A stretch of DNA of 64,000 nt from assembly GCA_022571515.1 (NCBI GenBank), contig JACZXQ010000002.1, forward strand, positions 62,001 to 126,000, written 5' to 3'. Shown piece by piece: positions 43,642 through 51,434 of this stretch. Below the pieces are notes generated by a model. The model did no database searches, had not been told where the DNA came from, and was given only the letters and a program-made list of their open reading frames with translations. How positions within the stretch are numbered: the first letter of the stretch is position 1; each line of letters begins with the position of its first letter. The translations under genes were made by a program, and so were the position numbers. Source of the stretch: Gemmatimonadota bacterium (GTDB taxonomy: Bacteria; Gemmatimonadota; Gemmatimonadetes; Longimicrobiales; Gaopeijiaceae).

Positions 43642-46242
43642 ATGAGACCAACGGTACTGGCCTGCGCACTCGTCTTCCTCCTGGTGCGGGGCGCGCTCGG
43701 TGCCCAGCAGGTGTCACCGGAGTTGAAAGAGGCGGTCTTCGCGTGGGATGCGGGTGACTACGTCCATGCGCTCGAGGGCTACCTTCGCGTCTTGGACGGT
43801 CCGGACGGGGTCCGACTGAGGGGCGAGATCGCGAAGTTGACGGGCGAGCCCTATAGGGTCGTCGAGATCGCACGGAACGGGAGTGACGTGCGTGTGGGTC
43901 CTGCCGGCCGCTACGGTACCTTCATCTACGCTGAGGGCGGGGTGCCGATGGTGGCGGTGGTTGACCTGCGGGGATCGCCCTCCATCCAGTCGACGTTTCC
44001 CGGTCACGAGGTCGTTCTGTCGGGAGTGGGGAGCGCGGCGGTCTTCCGCGTCGGCAGGACGCCGGCCGTTCAGGATGCTGCCTCCGAACTCGCCGCGGCA
44101 TTCACGAGCGGAGACCGGGCAGCGTTGAACGCCGCGCGAAGCCGGTCTCGATGGGTCCGGGCCCAGAATACGCAGGTCGTGCTGCGAGACCTCGGCTCGG
44201 GCAACGAACGGGTCGTTCCTCTGGGCGACTTGATTCCGGTGGACATGGGGTTCTCACATGACGGGCGCACGCTGATGCTGGCGGCGGGCCTGCCGGAGGG
44301 TCGGGACAGTCAGATCTATGCCATCAGATCCGGTCGCCTGGAGCCTGAACCCCTACTCACTGGCCGGGGCTTCAAGAGCTCTCCCCGCGCCGTCCCGGGC
44401 GGCCGCTTCGTGCTCTACACTCGGCCTGCGCGTGATCCTATGCCCCAGCCCCCGGGCCGCCGGCCGGGGACTCAGGAAGAGGGCTTCGACCTCGTGGACC
44501 TCCAAGAGAGCGACGTCCTGAGCTTCGCGGGGCGCGACCCGGTTCTCTCGGCCGACGGGAACACGTTGGCTTTCGTCACGGAGCGGGACGGCGAGACCTC
44601 GATCGAGGTGCTCGAACTCGATCCGCTCGGTGCCGCTCCTGGCAGGGCCATGCGCTCCACCCGCATCGTGTTTCGCACGCGTGACCCGATCGCCAATCTG
44701 GCGCTGTCTCCGGACGGTGGCCTGGTCGCGTACCAGAGGCGCCCCTTCGCGGATTGGGACATCTTCGTGATCGGCACGGATGGTGAGACCGCCGAGGTGC
44801 AAGTTACGAATGAGATCCAGCACGATGTGCGGCCCGTGTTCATCGATTCGCGCCACATTCTGGCGGCCAAGGGAGAAGGCCGGCACCGGCGCTCCTACGT
44901 GTACGACCTCGTGGACGGTTCCGTCACCAAGCTCTTCCACAACAACACCGTTCGGACGATCGCGCCCGAGTACGAATGGGCAGTGGGCGCCGGCGGCACC
45001 AAGGTCATGATCGTCTCGGAGCGTGACGGCGACACTGTTTCGCCGGAGCGCGGTGTGTACGTGGTCGACCTCATGGCCGAGGTCTCGATGGCGGAGGTCC
45101 GTAACCGGCTGGTCACAAACCTCGACGCGGAGCGCAGGCTTCGCAGCGAAGGCGAGCGCATTTTCCGACCCATCGCGGGCCGGGTGCGGCAGGTTACCGA
45201 GCGGGTTTCGGTCGATAGGATCTACCGCTACGAGGCCGACCTGTACGGCTTCGGGTCGAAGTACATCACCGAGCCGGGAAATCGGCGGGCGACCGAATAC
45301 TTGATCAGCACGCTGGAGTCGTTCGGCTACGCGCCAGAACTCCAGTGGTTCGAGGCAAGGGGTGTCAGGACGGCAAACGTCATCGCCCGCCTCGAGGGTA
45401 CGGTCGATCCGCAGGTCGTCTGCGTGGTGAGCAGCCATTACGACTCGGTACGGCGCGGCCCCGGGGCGGACGACAACACGTCGGGAACGGCGGCTCTTCT
45501 CGAGACCGCCCGCGTGCTGCGTGACCGTGGCATGCCGATCACGATCGAATTCGCCTTCTTCACCGGTGAAGAAGCGGGCCTTCTGGGAAGCCGGGAATAC
45601 GTGCGCCGGGCTCAGGACGGGGGCAAGGAGATCGTGTGTGCGTTGAACAATGACATGATCGGGTGGTCGAACGACCATCGCCTGGACAACACGATTCGGT
45701 ACTCGAACGCAGGCATCCGTGACGTCCAGCATGCCGCCGCGATGCAGTTCACGGACCTGATCACCTACGACGCTCTGTACTACAAGAGCACGGACGCTGC
45801 CGCTTATTACGAGGTGTACGGAGACATCGTGGGTGGCATCGGGTCGTACCCGGTGCTCGGAAACCCCAACTACCATCAGGCTACCGACCGCCTCGAGACC
45901 ATCAACCATCGCCTTGTCGCGGAGGTCGCAAAGACCACTGCCGCGACGATCATGCTGCTGGCCTCCAGTCCCTCCCGGCTCACGGGGTTGGCGGCGAGGC
46001 GCAGTCGTGTCGGGGTGCAGGTGACGTGGGACCTAGTTCGCGAATCCGACGTGACGGATTACCTGGTTCGCTTCACCCGCGCCGATGGTGTTGTACAGGT
46101 GCGCGAGGTGACCACGTTCGCCGGGGAAGTGCCCAGGGTGTTGTTGGGCGATGTGCGGTCCGGCAGCCTGGTGGAGGTGAAGGCGGTCAACGATCGGGGT
46201 CTGGAGGGGTGGGACTGGGCGCGTATTCAGCTCGCCGGTTGA
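43642..46242 (+). CDS. Exported M28 zinc peptidase with beta-propeller
   Basis: An 866-residue protein with a signal peptide (LVRGALGAQQ) and an AGGAGG site. Residues about 150-480 form a TolB-like propeller (FSHDGRTLMLAAGL, LSADGNTLAFVTERD). The M28 domain (about 520-775) has zinc ligands His and Asp in SSHYDSV and GADDNTSG, Glu pair in FFTGEEAGLLGS, Asp in LNNDMIGW and His in NPNYHQATD. A fibronectin-like beta domain ends it (VQVTWDLVRESDVTDYLVRF). It should be an aminopeptidase in the periplasm or outside the cell. Confidence 0.92.
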   Translation: MRPTVLACALVFLLVRGALGAQQVSPELKEAVFAWDAGDYVHALEGYLRVLDGPDGVRLRGEIAKLTGEPYRVVEIARNGSDVRVGPAGRYGTFIYAEGGVPMVAVVDLRGSPSIQSTFPGHEVVLSGVGSAAVFRVGRTPAVQDAASELAAAFTSGDRAALNAARSRSRWVRAQNTQVVLRDLGSGNERVVPLGDLIPVDMGFSHDGRTLMLAAGLPEGRDSQIYAIRSGRLEPEPLLTGRGFKSSPRAVPGGRFVLYTRPARDPMPQPPGRRPGTQEEGFDLVDLQESDVLSFAGRDPVLSADGNTLAFVTERDGETSIEVLELDPLGAAPGRAMRSTRIVFRTRDPIANLALSPDGGLVAYQRRPFADWDIFVIGTDGETAEVQVTNEIQHDVRPVFIDSRHILAAKGEGRHRRSYVYDLVDGSVTKLFHNNTVRTIAPEYEWAVGAGGTKVMIVSERDGDTVSPERGVYVVDLMAEVSMAEVRNRLVTNLDAERRLRSEGERIFRPIAGRVRQVTERVSVDRIYRYEADLYGFGSKYITEPGNRRATEYLISTLESFGYAPELQWFEARGVRTANVIARLEGTVDPQVVCVVSSHYDSVRRGPGADDNTSGTAALLETARVLRDRGMPITIEFAFFTGEEAGLLGSREYVRRAQDGGKEIVCALNNDMIGWSNDHRLDNTIRYSNAGIRDVQHAAAMQFTDLITYDALYYKSTDAAAYYEVYGDIVGGIGSYPVLGNPNYHQATDRLETINHRLVAEVAKTTAATIMLLASSPSRLTGLAARRSRVGVQVTWDLVRESDVTDYLVRFTRADGVVQVREVTTFAGEVPRVLLGDVRSGSLVEVKAVNDRGLEGWDWARIQLAG

Positions 46243-46260
46243 CGGCGTGGCCGTTTAGCG

Positions 46261-47229
46261 ATGGAACTGAGAATCCTGTCCAGTCTTGATATCGGCCGAT
46301 GCCTGGACATGTCTGAGGCCATCGACGCCATGCGCGACGCCTTCGGGCAACTTTCCGCGGGCGAGGCCGATGTTCCTCAACGCTTGGCCCTCAGAACCCC
46401 CGACGGTGTTTCGCTCTTCATGCCGGGGTATTTGCCGGGGAGTGGCGACCTCGCGGCCAAGATCGTTTCAGTGTACAGCGGCAACCCCGCCCGAGGGCTC
46501 CCCGCCGTGAACGCCGTCGTCGTGTTGCTCGATAGTTCGACGGGTATTCCGGTGGCGCTCATGAACGGAACGTCGCTTACGGCACTCCGGACCGGTGCCG
46601 CCGGCGGCTTGGCCGCGGAGCTTCTCGCGCTTCCCAAAGCCGACACCGTGGCGCTGTTCGGTGCAGGCGCCCAGGCCCGTACCCAGCTCGAGGCGGTGCG
46701 GGCGGTCCGTCCCATCCGCCGAGTACGCATCCTTTCCCGCAGCGGCGAGTCCGCCGGCCGGCTGGTAGCGGAGTTGGAAGGCGTGGATGCGGAAGTGGCG
46801 AGCGATCCGGTGCATTGCCTCGAAGGCGCCCGGATCGTCATCACCGCCACGGACGCGTCCGAGCCCGTCTTTCCTGGTGAACTCGTCGCTCCCGGGACCC
46901 ATGTGACGGGCGTAGGCTCCTTTACGCCAGACATGCAGGAGGTCGACGCTGCGCTCGTCACGCGCGCGAAGGTGGTCGTGGATTCCAGGGAGGCCGCGCT
47001 TGCGGAGGCGGGTGACTTGATCGTTCCGATCCGTGAAGGCTCTTTCCGTCCGGAGGATATCCACGCCGAGTTGGGGGAACTGGTCCGTGGTTTGCGCAGC
47101 GGGCGGGAGGATGCCTCGGAGATCACCTTCTTCAAGTCTGTCGGCAGCGCGGCCCAGGATGTGGCGGTCGCTGGTCGGATTTTCCGCAGGGCCCGGTCGA
47201 TGGATCTGGGTACCGTCGTGGAGCTCTGA
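46261..47229 (+). CDS. Ornithine cyclodeaminase/mu-crystallin family enzyme
   Basis: A 322-residue NAD(P)-dependent enzyme of the OCD/mu-crystallin family, which includes ornithine cyclodeaminase, alanine dehydrogenase and ketimine reductases. The Rossmann motif is VALFGAGAQARTQLEAV; the substrate-side motif is MNGTSLTALRTGAAGGLAAE; and HVTGVGSFTPDMQEVD follows. It lies 18 bases behind the M28 gene and may be co-transcribed. No ribosome site is obvious. The substrate cannot be assigned. Confidence 0.9.
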   Translation: MELRILSSLDIGRCLDMSEAIDAMRDAFGQLSAGEADVPQRLALRTPDGVSLFMPGYLPGSGDLAAKIVSVYSGNPARGLPAVNAVVVLLDSSTGIPVALMNGTSLTALRTGAAGGLAAELLALPKADTVALFGAGAQARTQLEAVRAVRPIRRVRILSRSGESAGRLVAELEGVDAEVASDPVHCLEGARIVITATDASEPVFPGELVAPGTHVTGVGSFTPDMQEVDAALVTRAKVVVDSREAALAEAGDLIVPIREGSFRPEDIHAELGELVRGLRSGREDASEITFFKSVGSAAQDVAVAGRIFRRARSMDLGTVVEL

Positions 47230-47327
47230 CGGCGTACGGACTCTCTGGCGATTTCATTCGCGTTCGCACCCCTCGGGCGCATAGATTGTTGATCGGACAT
47301 GATCTATACGCCTATTGAGGAAACAGG

Positions 47328-48428
47328 GTGAGCGAAGACACTCACGATCCAAGTGGAGAGGGGCGCTCCATGGACGACCTGTTCACGGATATGAAGAAGC
47401 CACGTGAGGAGGGTGAGGCCGGGACGGTTGGGACGGCGAGGCCTACGCCACTCGCCGCGGCCGTGTCGGCCTATCTCATGGGTACGGCCGATCAGCGCAC
47501 GGATTTGGTGAATCCCGTACGTAGCCAAACGGCGGCCGCCATCGATGTGGGGAATCTGGACGAGGTCGCTGCCGCTATGGAGACGCTGCTCCTTCAGCCT
47601 GTGCCCGATCCGGAGGCGATTACCCTCGCTCACATGTTGATTACGACGCCCGTGGAGGGCCGCCTGGTGATGCGCCTGGGCGAGGAAAAGGACGAGAGGC
47701 GGCGAGAGGCGCTCATTGAGGCCCTCGCCACCCTCGGCGCCTCGATGGCGCAGACCATCTCCGACGCGCTGGCCAACACCGACAATCGGCATGCGCGGCG
47801 GTCGTACGTGCGCACGCTGGTTGCCATGGGTAAAGAAGGGATGACGGTCGTTGAGGAGATGCTGGAGGATGATCGCTGGTTCGTGGTGCGAAATGGGGTC
47901 ATGGTCCTGGGCGAGGTCGCGGGAGACACCGCGGTCAGCTTCCTCACGTCGACGCTTGCCCATGGGGACGCCCGTGTCAGGAGAGAGACCGTGATCTCCC
48001 TGGCCAAGATCGGCGGGGAGGACGCCGGGATGTTGGCGCTCGGCATGCTCGAGGATGCCGATGCGGACGTTCGCGCCGGCGCGGCCCGGGCCGTTGGCGT
48101 CTTGAAGGTGGAGCGGGCTCTTCGGCCACTCCTCAAGCTCCTCGAAGACGAGGAACAGGACTCCGTGGTCGAGCAGATTCTGCGTTCGCTCGGGCAACTG
48201 GGTGATCCCAGCGCCGTTCCGTCCATCGAGAAACGAGCCGTGGGCAGTTTCCTGCGGAAGCCGCCGACCGACGTGCGCGTTGCTGCGTACACGGCCCTCG
48301 GCGCCATCGGCACGCCGCACGCCATGAGCCTCGTGGAGGAGGCCCTCGACGATAAGGACGCGGAGGTGCGGTCCGTCGGGGCAGCGGTACTCGCCGCGCG
48401 CAAGTCGGTCGTGCGAGCGGGGTCGTAG
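47328..48428 (+). CDS. HEAT-repeat protein
   Basis: A 366-residue cytoplasmic protein starting at GTG 47328 with GAGG upstream. From about 110 it is a run of HEAT-like helical pairs (WFVVRNGVMVLGEVAGDTAV, VRRETVISLAKIGGEDAGML, VRAGAARAVGVLKVERALRP, VRVAAYTALGAIGTPHAMSL). The N-terminus is charged and the first 100 residues are less regular. It probably serves as a scaffold. There is no lyase motif that I can point to. Confidence 0.87.
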   Translation: MSEDTHDPSGEGRSMDDLFTDMKKPREEGEAGTVGTARPTPLAAAVSAYLMGTADQRTDLVNPVRSQTAAAIDVGNLDEVAAAMETLLLQPVPDPEAITLAHMLITTPVEGRLVMRLGEEKDERRREALIEALATLGASMAQTISDALANTDNRHARRSYVRTLVAMGKEGMTVVEEMLEDDRWFVVRNGVMVLGEVAGDTAVSFLTSTLAHGDARVRRETVISLAKIGGEDAGMLALGMLEDADADVRAGAARAVGVLKVERALRPLLKLLEDEEQDSVVEQILRSLGQLGDPSAVPSIEKRAVGSFLRKPPTDVRVAAYTALGAIGTPHAMSLVEEALDDKDAEVRSVGAAVLAARKSVVRAGS

Positions 48429-48434
48429 AGCCTT

Positions 48435-49541
48435 CTAGGTCACCATAGCCAGCACCCGCTTCAGCGCGCTGGTGAACTTGAAACCCTCTCGGACTTCCTC
48501 TCGCAGCGAATGTAGACGAGCTCCCTGATCGGAATGGGAGAACAGGTCCGTGATCGTAGTGTCCACCCCCTTGTTCTCTGAAAAGCACTCGTGGAGGCGC
48601 AGCGTTTCCGTGTAGGGCATGAGGCGGTCGCGGCGGCCGTGGAGTAGCTTGACCTGCGGTTCGATCCCTCGGAGGAAGGGCCTCGGATTCATGAGGGGCG
48701 ATGCTTTTTCGGCCGCGACGGCCAACCGTGGCACAAATTCACGGATCACCTCCTGGTCGGGCTCGACCCCGGTGGGCGCCGCGAACAAGTCGAAGAGCCA
48801 CCGCCGCTCCTTCGCAACGGTGCGTCGTTCCTCCTCCTTGAGCGGATCGTACGAGGCTTCCCAGGCTGGAATGCGTCGCTCGCCGGCCTCGACCGCAAGT
48901 CGCCAGAGGGCGTCGGCTACGTCTCCCGCCTCGGAGTATTCAGGCACCGACGTGAGGTGGTTCCCGCCGATGATCCAGCGGGCGTACGGATCGGGCGAGA
49001 GATGGTGCTCTGTTCCTTCCCACTCGTGATAGCCGGTCATCTGGAAGCGCAGAATGCGCTGGAGGTCGCAGTAACCGCCGAATCCCACGACACCGGCCAA
49101 GCGGGGGCCGATGTCGGGTTGCGCTGCAGCGATCAGCACCTGCGGACACCCGAACGAGAAGCCGACCAGTCCGTATGGGCCGGGCCCCGCCACTCCCGAT
49201 CCCTCCAACGCGTCCAGAGCCATGGTCACCGTCGGCGAGGTCAGTTCCGGTGCGAGCCTGAGGTCCCTCCACTCCGGAACCTCCGGTACGAGCACGGCCA
49301 CACGAGCGGAGGCGAGGGAGCGGGCGAAGCGCAGCAGCACGGGATGGAATCGGCCCGGACGTGAGCTGCCATGTAGGACCACCCATCCCGGCAGGGGACC
49401 TCGGACGCTAGTGGGCGTGAAGAGAGTGGCGGGAACCTGACGGTCACCGCGGTCCAGCAGCATCTCCTGCTGGGTGATGGAAGACCGCTCGAACATCCAT
49501 CGCCGAACGAAGCGGACCGTGCGAAGGGTTGCGTTGGCCAT
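48435..49541 (-). CDS. Alpha/beta hydrolase (ABHD18-like)
   Basis: A 368-residue protein starting at ATG 49541. The fold is clear from GWVVLHGSSRPGRFHPVLL, the nucleophile elbow GLVGFSFGCPQVL (Ser in G-F-S-F-G), Asp-containing VKLLHGRRDRLMPYTETL and His in LFSHSDQGARLH. There is no signal peptide. It resembles the ABHD18 group, whose substrates are poorly known. It converges with the HEAT gene, with six bases between stops. Confidence 0.85.
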   Translation of the reverse strand: MANATLRTVRFVRRWMFERSSITQQEMLLDRGDRQVPATLFTPTSVRGPLPGWVVLHGSSRPGRFHPVLLRFARSLASARVAVLVPEVPEWRDLRLAPELTSPTVTMALDALEGSGVAGPGPYGLVGFSFGCPQVLIAAAQPDIGPRLAGVVGFGGYCDLQRILRFQMTGYHEWEGTEHHLSPDPYARWIIGGNHLTSVPEYSEAGDVADALWRLAVEAGERRIPAWEASYDPLKEEERRTVAKERRWLFDLFAAPTGVEPDQEVIREFVPRLAVAAEKASPLMNPRPFLRGIEPQVKLLHGRRDRLMPYTETLRLHECFSENKGVDTTITDLFSHSDQGARLHSLREEVREGFKFTSALKRVLAMVT

Positions 49542-49567
49542 AGGGGTTGAAACTACTGACCCTCGAG

Positions 49568-49587
49568 CCGGAGGCGCCAGCCTCCGG
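49568..49587. promoter_or_regulatory. Perfect 8-bp hairpin in divergent gap
   Basis: CCGGAGGC and GCCTCCGG pair around GCCA. It lies 27 bases upstream of the hydrolase start (minus) and 71 bases upstream of the RidA start (plus). It has no T tract on either side, so an operator or a leader hairpin of the hydrolase mRNA is more likely than a terminator. Confidence 0.4.
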
Positions 49588-49658
49588 GTTGCGCGCCCAA
49601 TGGACGCCGAGCAAGATGCATCGTTCGCACCGACGTCACAGACTGGGAGAGTGCTACG

Positions 49659-50114
49659 ATGCGCAGTAGAAACGCCACCACCCTCGTGATCACCGCAACC
49701 ATCCTCGTGGCGGGCGGGGCCCTCACCGAGCTTTCGGCTCAGGAGCAGGCCGACCGCGAGGTGATCGGCGGGCGTCCCGGCAGACCGTTCAGCGAGGCCG
49801 TGCGCGTGGGCGACACGTACTATTTCTCGGGTAAGATCGGCGTGAATGCGGAGACCCGAGCCATGGCCGAAGGGCGTACCGGGGCGGAGACGAGCAACGT
49901 TATGGAGGCCTTCAAGGAGGTCTTCGAACGCCAGGGCCTGACCTTCGATAATATCGCGCGCGCCACCGTATACCTCGCCGACATCGCCGACTACGGGGAG
50001 ATGAACGAAGTGTACGGCTCGTATTTCCCGCAGGCGGCCCCGGCTCGCGTGACTCTGGCGGCGACCCTTGTGGCGGGCGCCCGTGTGGAGATCAGCTTCA
50101 TCGCGGTCCGGTGA
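49659..50114 (+). CDS. Exported RidA/YjgF-family protein
   Basis: A 151-residue protein. A signal peptide (TTLVITATILVAGGALTELS, cleavage near SAQ) is unusual for this normally cytoplasmic family. The mature part is a complete RidA domain: PFSEAVRVGDTYYFSGKIG, NVMEAFKEVFERQGLTFDN, Asn in GEMNEVYGSYF, the key Arg in APARVTLAATLV and Glu in ARVEISFIAVR. RidA enzymes hydrolyse reactive imines and enamines made by PLP enzymes. Its stop overlaps the start of an exported PLP enzyme gene, which fits a joint job outside the cytoplasm. Confidence 0.9.
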   Translation: MRSRNATTLVITATILVAGGALTELSAQEQADREVIGGRPGRPFSEAVRVGDTYYFSGKIGVNAETRAMAEGRTGAETSNVMEAFKEVFERQGLTFDNIARATVYLADIADYGEMNEVYGSYFPQAAPARVTLAATLVAGARVEISFIAVR

Positions 50115-51364
50115 TCGATCGTAGGGGCTTCCTTGCGGTCTTGGGTTCGTCCGGGCTCGGGTGGCCCGGTACCCTGGAGCACTTTTCTCGGCAGGCCCAG
50201 CAGGGAGGGGCACCGGGCGACGAAGCGTTCTGGACGTTCGTCCGGAGCCACTTCCTCATTCCCGAAGACCGGATCTACCTGAACAACGGCACCCTCGGGC
50301 CGTCTCCCCGTGTGGTGGTGGAGGCCGTGGCCGAACACACTCGCCGTGTCGCCTCCACGTTTCCGCCCGGCGTGCCGTGGGAGGCTCTCAAGGACAGATT
50401 GGGCACCCTGCTGGACGGCGATCCCGAGGGATTCGTTTTTCCCCGCAACACCACCGAAGGAATGAGCTTCGTGGCCAACGGTCTGGATATCGGACCCGGT
50501 GACGAAGTGCTGTCCACGGACCACGAGCACATCGGTGGCCGAGAACCTTGGTCGTCCGTGTGCCGGCGCCGGGGGGCGGAGCTGCGGACCGTCGCACTGC
50601 CGGCTCCCGCACAGTCGTCCGAGCAACTCTTCGAGGCGATCGCCGCCGGCCTGACGCCGAAGACGCGTGTGCTCTCGGTGTCTCACATCACGTTCACCAC
50701 CGGCACCGTACTCCCGATCCGGCGCCTGGCCGACCTTTGCCGAGAGCGCGGGATCATCTTCGCGGTGGACGGCGCACAACCTCCGGGCATGCGTCGCGTA
50801 AGCCTGCGCTCGCTCGGCGGTGACTTCTACGCGTCATCTCCCCATAAATGGCTACTGGCGCCACAGGGGACGGGGCTTCTCTACCTGGCCCCCGAGTGGC
50901 GCACCTGGCTATGGCCCTCGGTTGCGTCCGGGGGCTGGGATGATCTCGAGTTGGGCGCACATCGCTTCAACCACCTCGGGACCCTGGACGAGTCGAGGCT
51001 GGTCGGTCTCCTGGCGGCGGTCGAGTTCATGAACGCTCTCGGCATGGCACGGGTCGAGGCGCGAGTGCTTTACCTCAATAGGCGTCTCAAGGAAGAGCTG
51101 GCCCGAATCCCGGGCATCACCGTGGTATCTCCCGAACTCTCGGACCTGTCGAGTGGCATGGTGTCGTTTGGACTCGATGGAGTGGAGTCGCTTCAGCTCC
51201 AGCGGTTCCTGGCGCGTGAAGCCAACATCAGGACGAGGGTGATCGGAGAGTACGACTACGGGTGGATGCGCCTTTCCACCCATATCTACAACACCATGCG
51301 TGACGTCCAGACCGTGCTCGAGCTGGTAGACCAGGTGGCACGGCGGGGGCTGCCGGGCGACTGA
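50111..51364 (+). CDS. Class V aminotransferase-fold PLP enzyme with Tat-type signal
   Basis: A 417-residue protein starting at GTG 50111, overlapping the RidA stop (GTGA). The N-terminus MIDRRGFLAVLGSSGLG has the twin-arginine pattern, so the folded, PLP-loaded enzyme is probably exported. The aminotransferase V fold is of the isopenicillin-N-epimerase/cysteine-desulfurase type: IYLNNGTLGPSP, NTTEGMSFVANGL, VSHITFTTGTVLP, Asp in IIFAVDGAQPPGM and PLP Lys in SSPHKWLLAPQGTG. No desulfurase Cys loop is evident. The reaction is not known. Confidence 0.88.
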   Translation: MIDRRGFLAVLGSSGLGWPGTLEHFSRQAQQGGAPGDEAFWTFVRSHFLIPEDRIYLNNGTLGPSPRVVVEAVAEHTRRVASTFPPGVPWEALKDRLGTLLDGDPEGFVFPRNTTEGMSFVANGLDIGPGDEVLSTDHEHIGGREPWSSVCRRRGAELRTVALPAPAQSSEQLFEAIAAGLTPKTRVLSVSHITFTTGTVLPIRRLADLCRERGIIFAVDGAQPPGMRRVSLRSLGGDFYASSPHKWLLAPQGTGLLYLAPEWRTWLWPSVASGGWDDLELGAHRFNHLGTLDESRLVGLLAAVEFMNALGMARVEARVLYLNRRLKEELARIPGITVVSPELSDLSSGMVSFGLDGVESLQLQRFLAREANIRTRVIGEYDYGWMRLSTHIYNTMRDVQTVLELVDQVARRGLPGD

Positions 51365-51434
51365 GCGGCCCTCCGCTCCGGTTGCGCCGGGGGAACGGAT
51401 CGAGGCCAACCGGCTACAACGTTGGTCGCACCTC

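Noticed and set aside
44353-45909. 518-codon frame antisense to the M28 peptidase, and similar frames at 51450-53105, 57522-58898 and 14229-15653
   Set aside because: All are mirror frames of genes with intact catalytic or membrane features; none has a ribosome site or a protein-like pattern.
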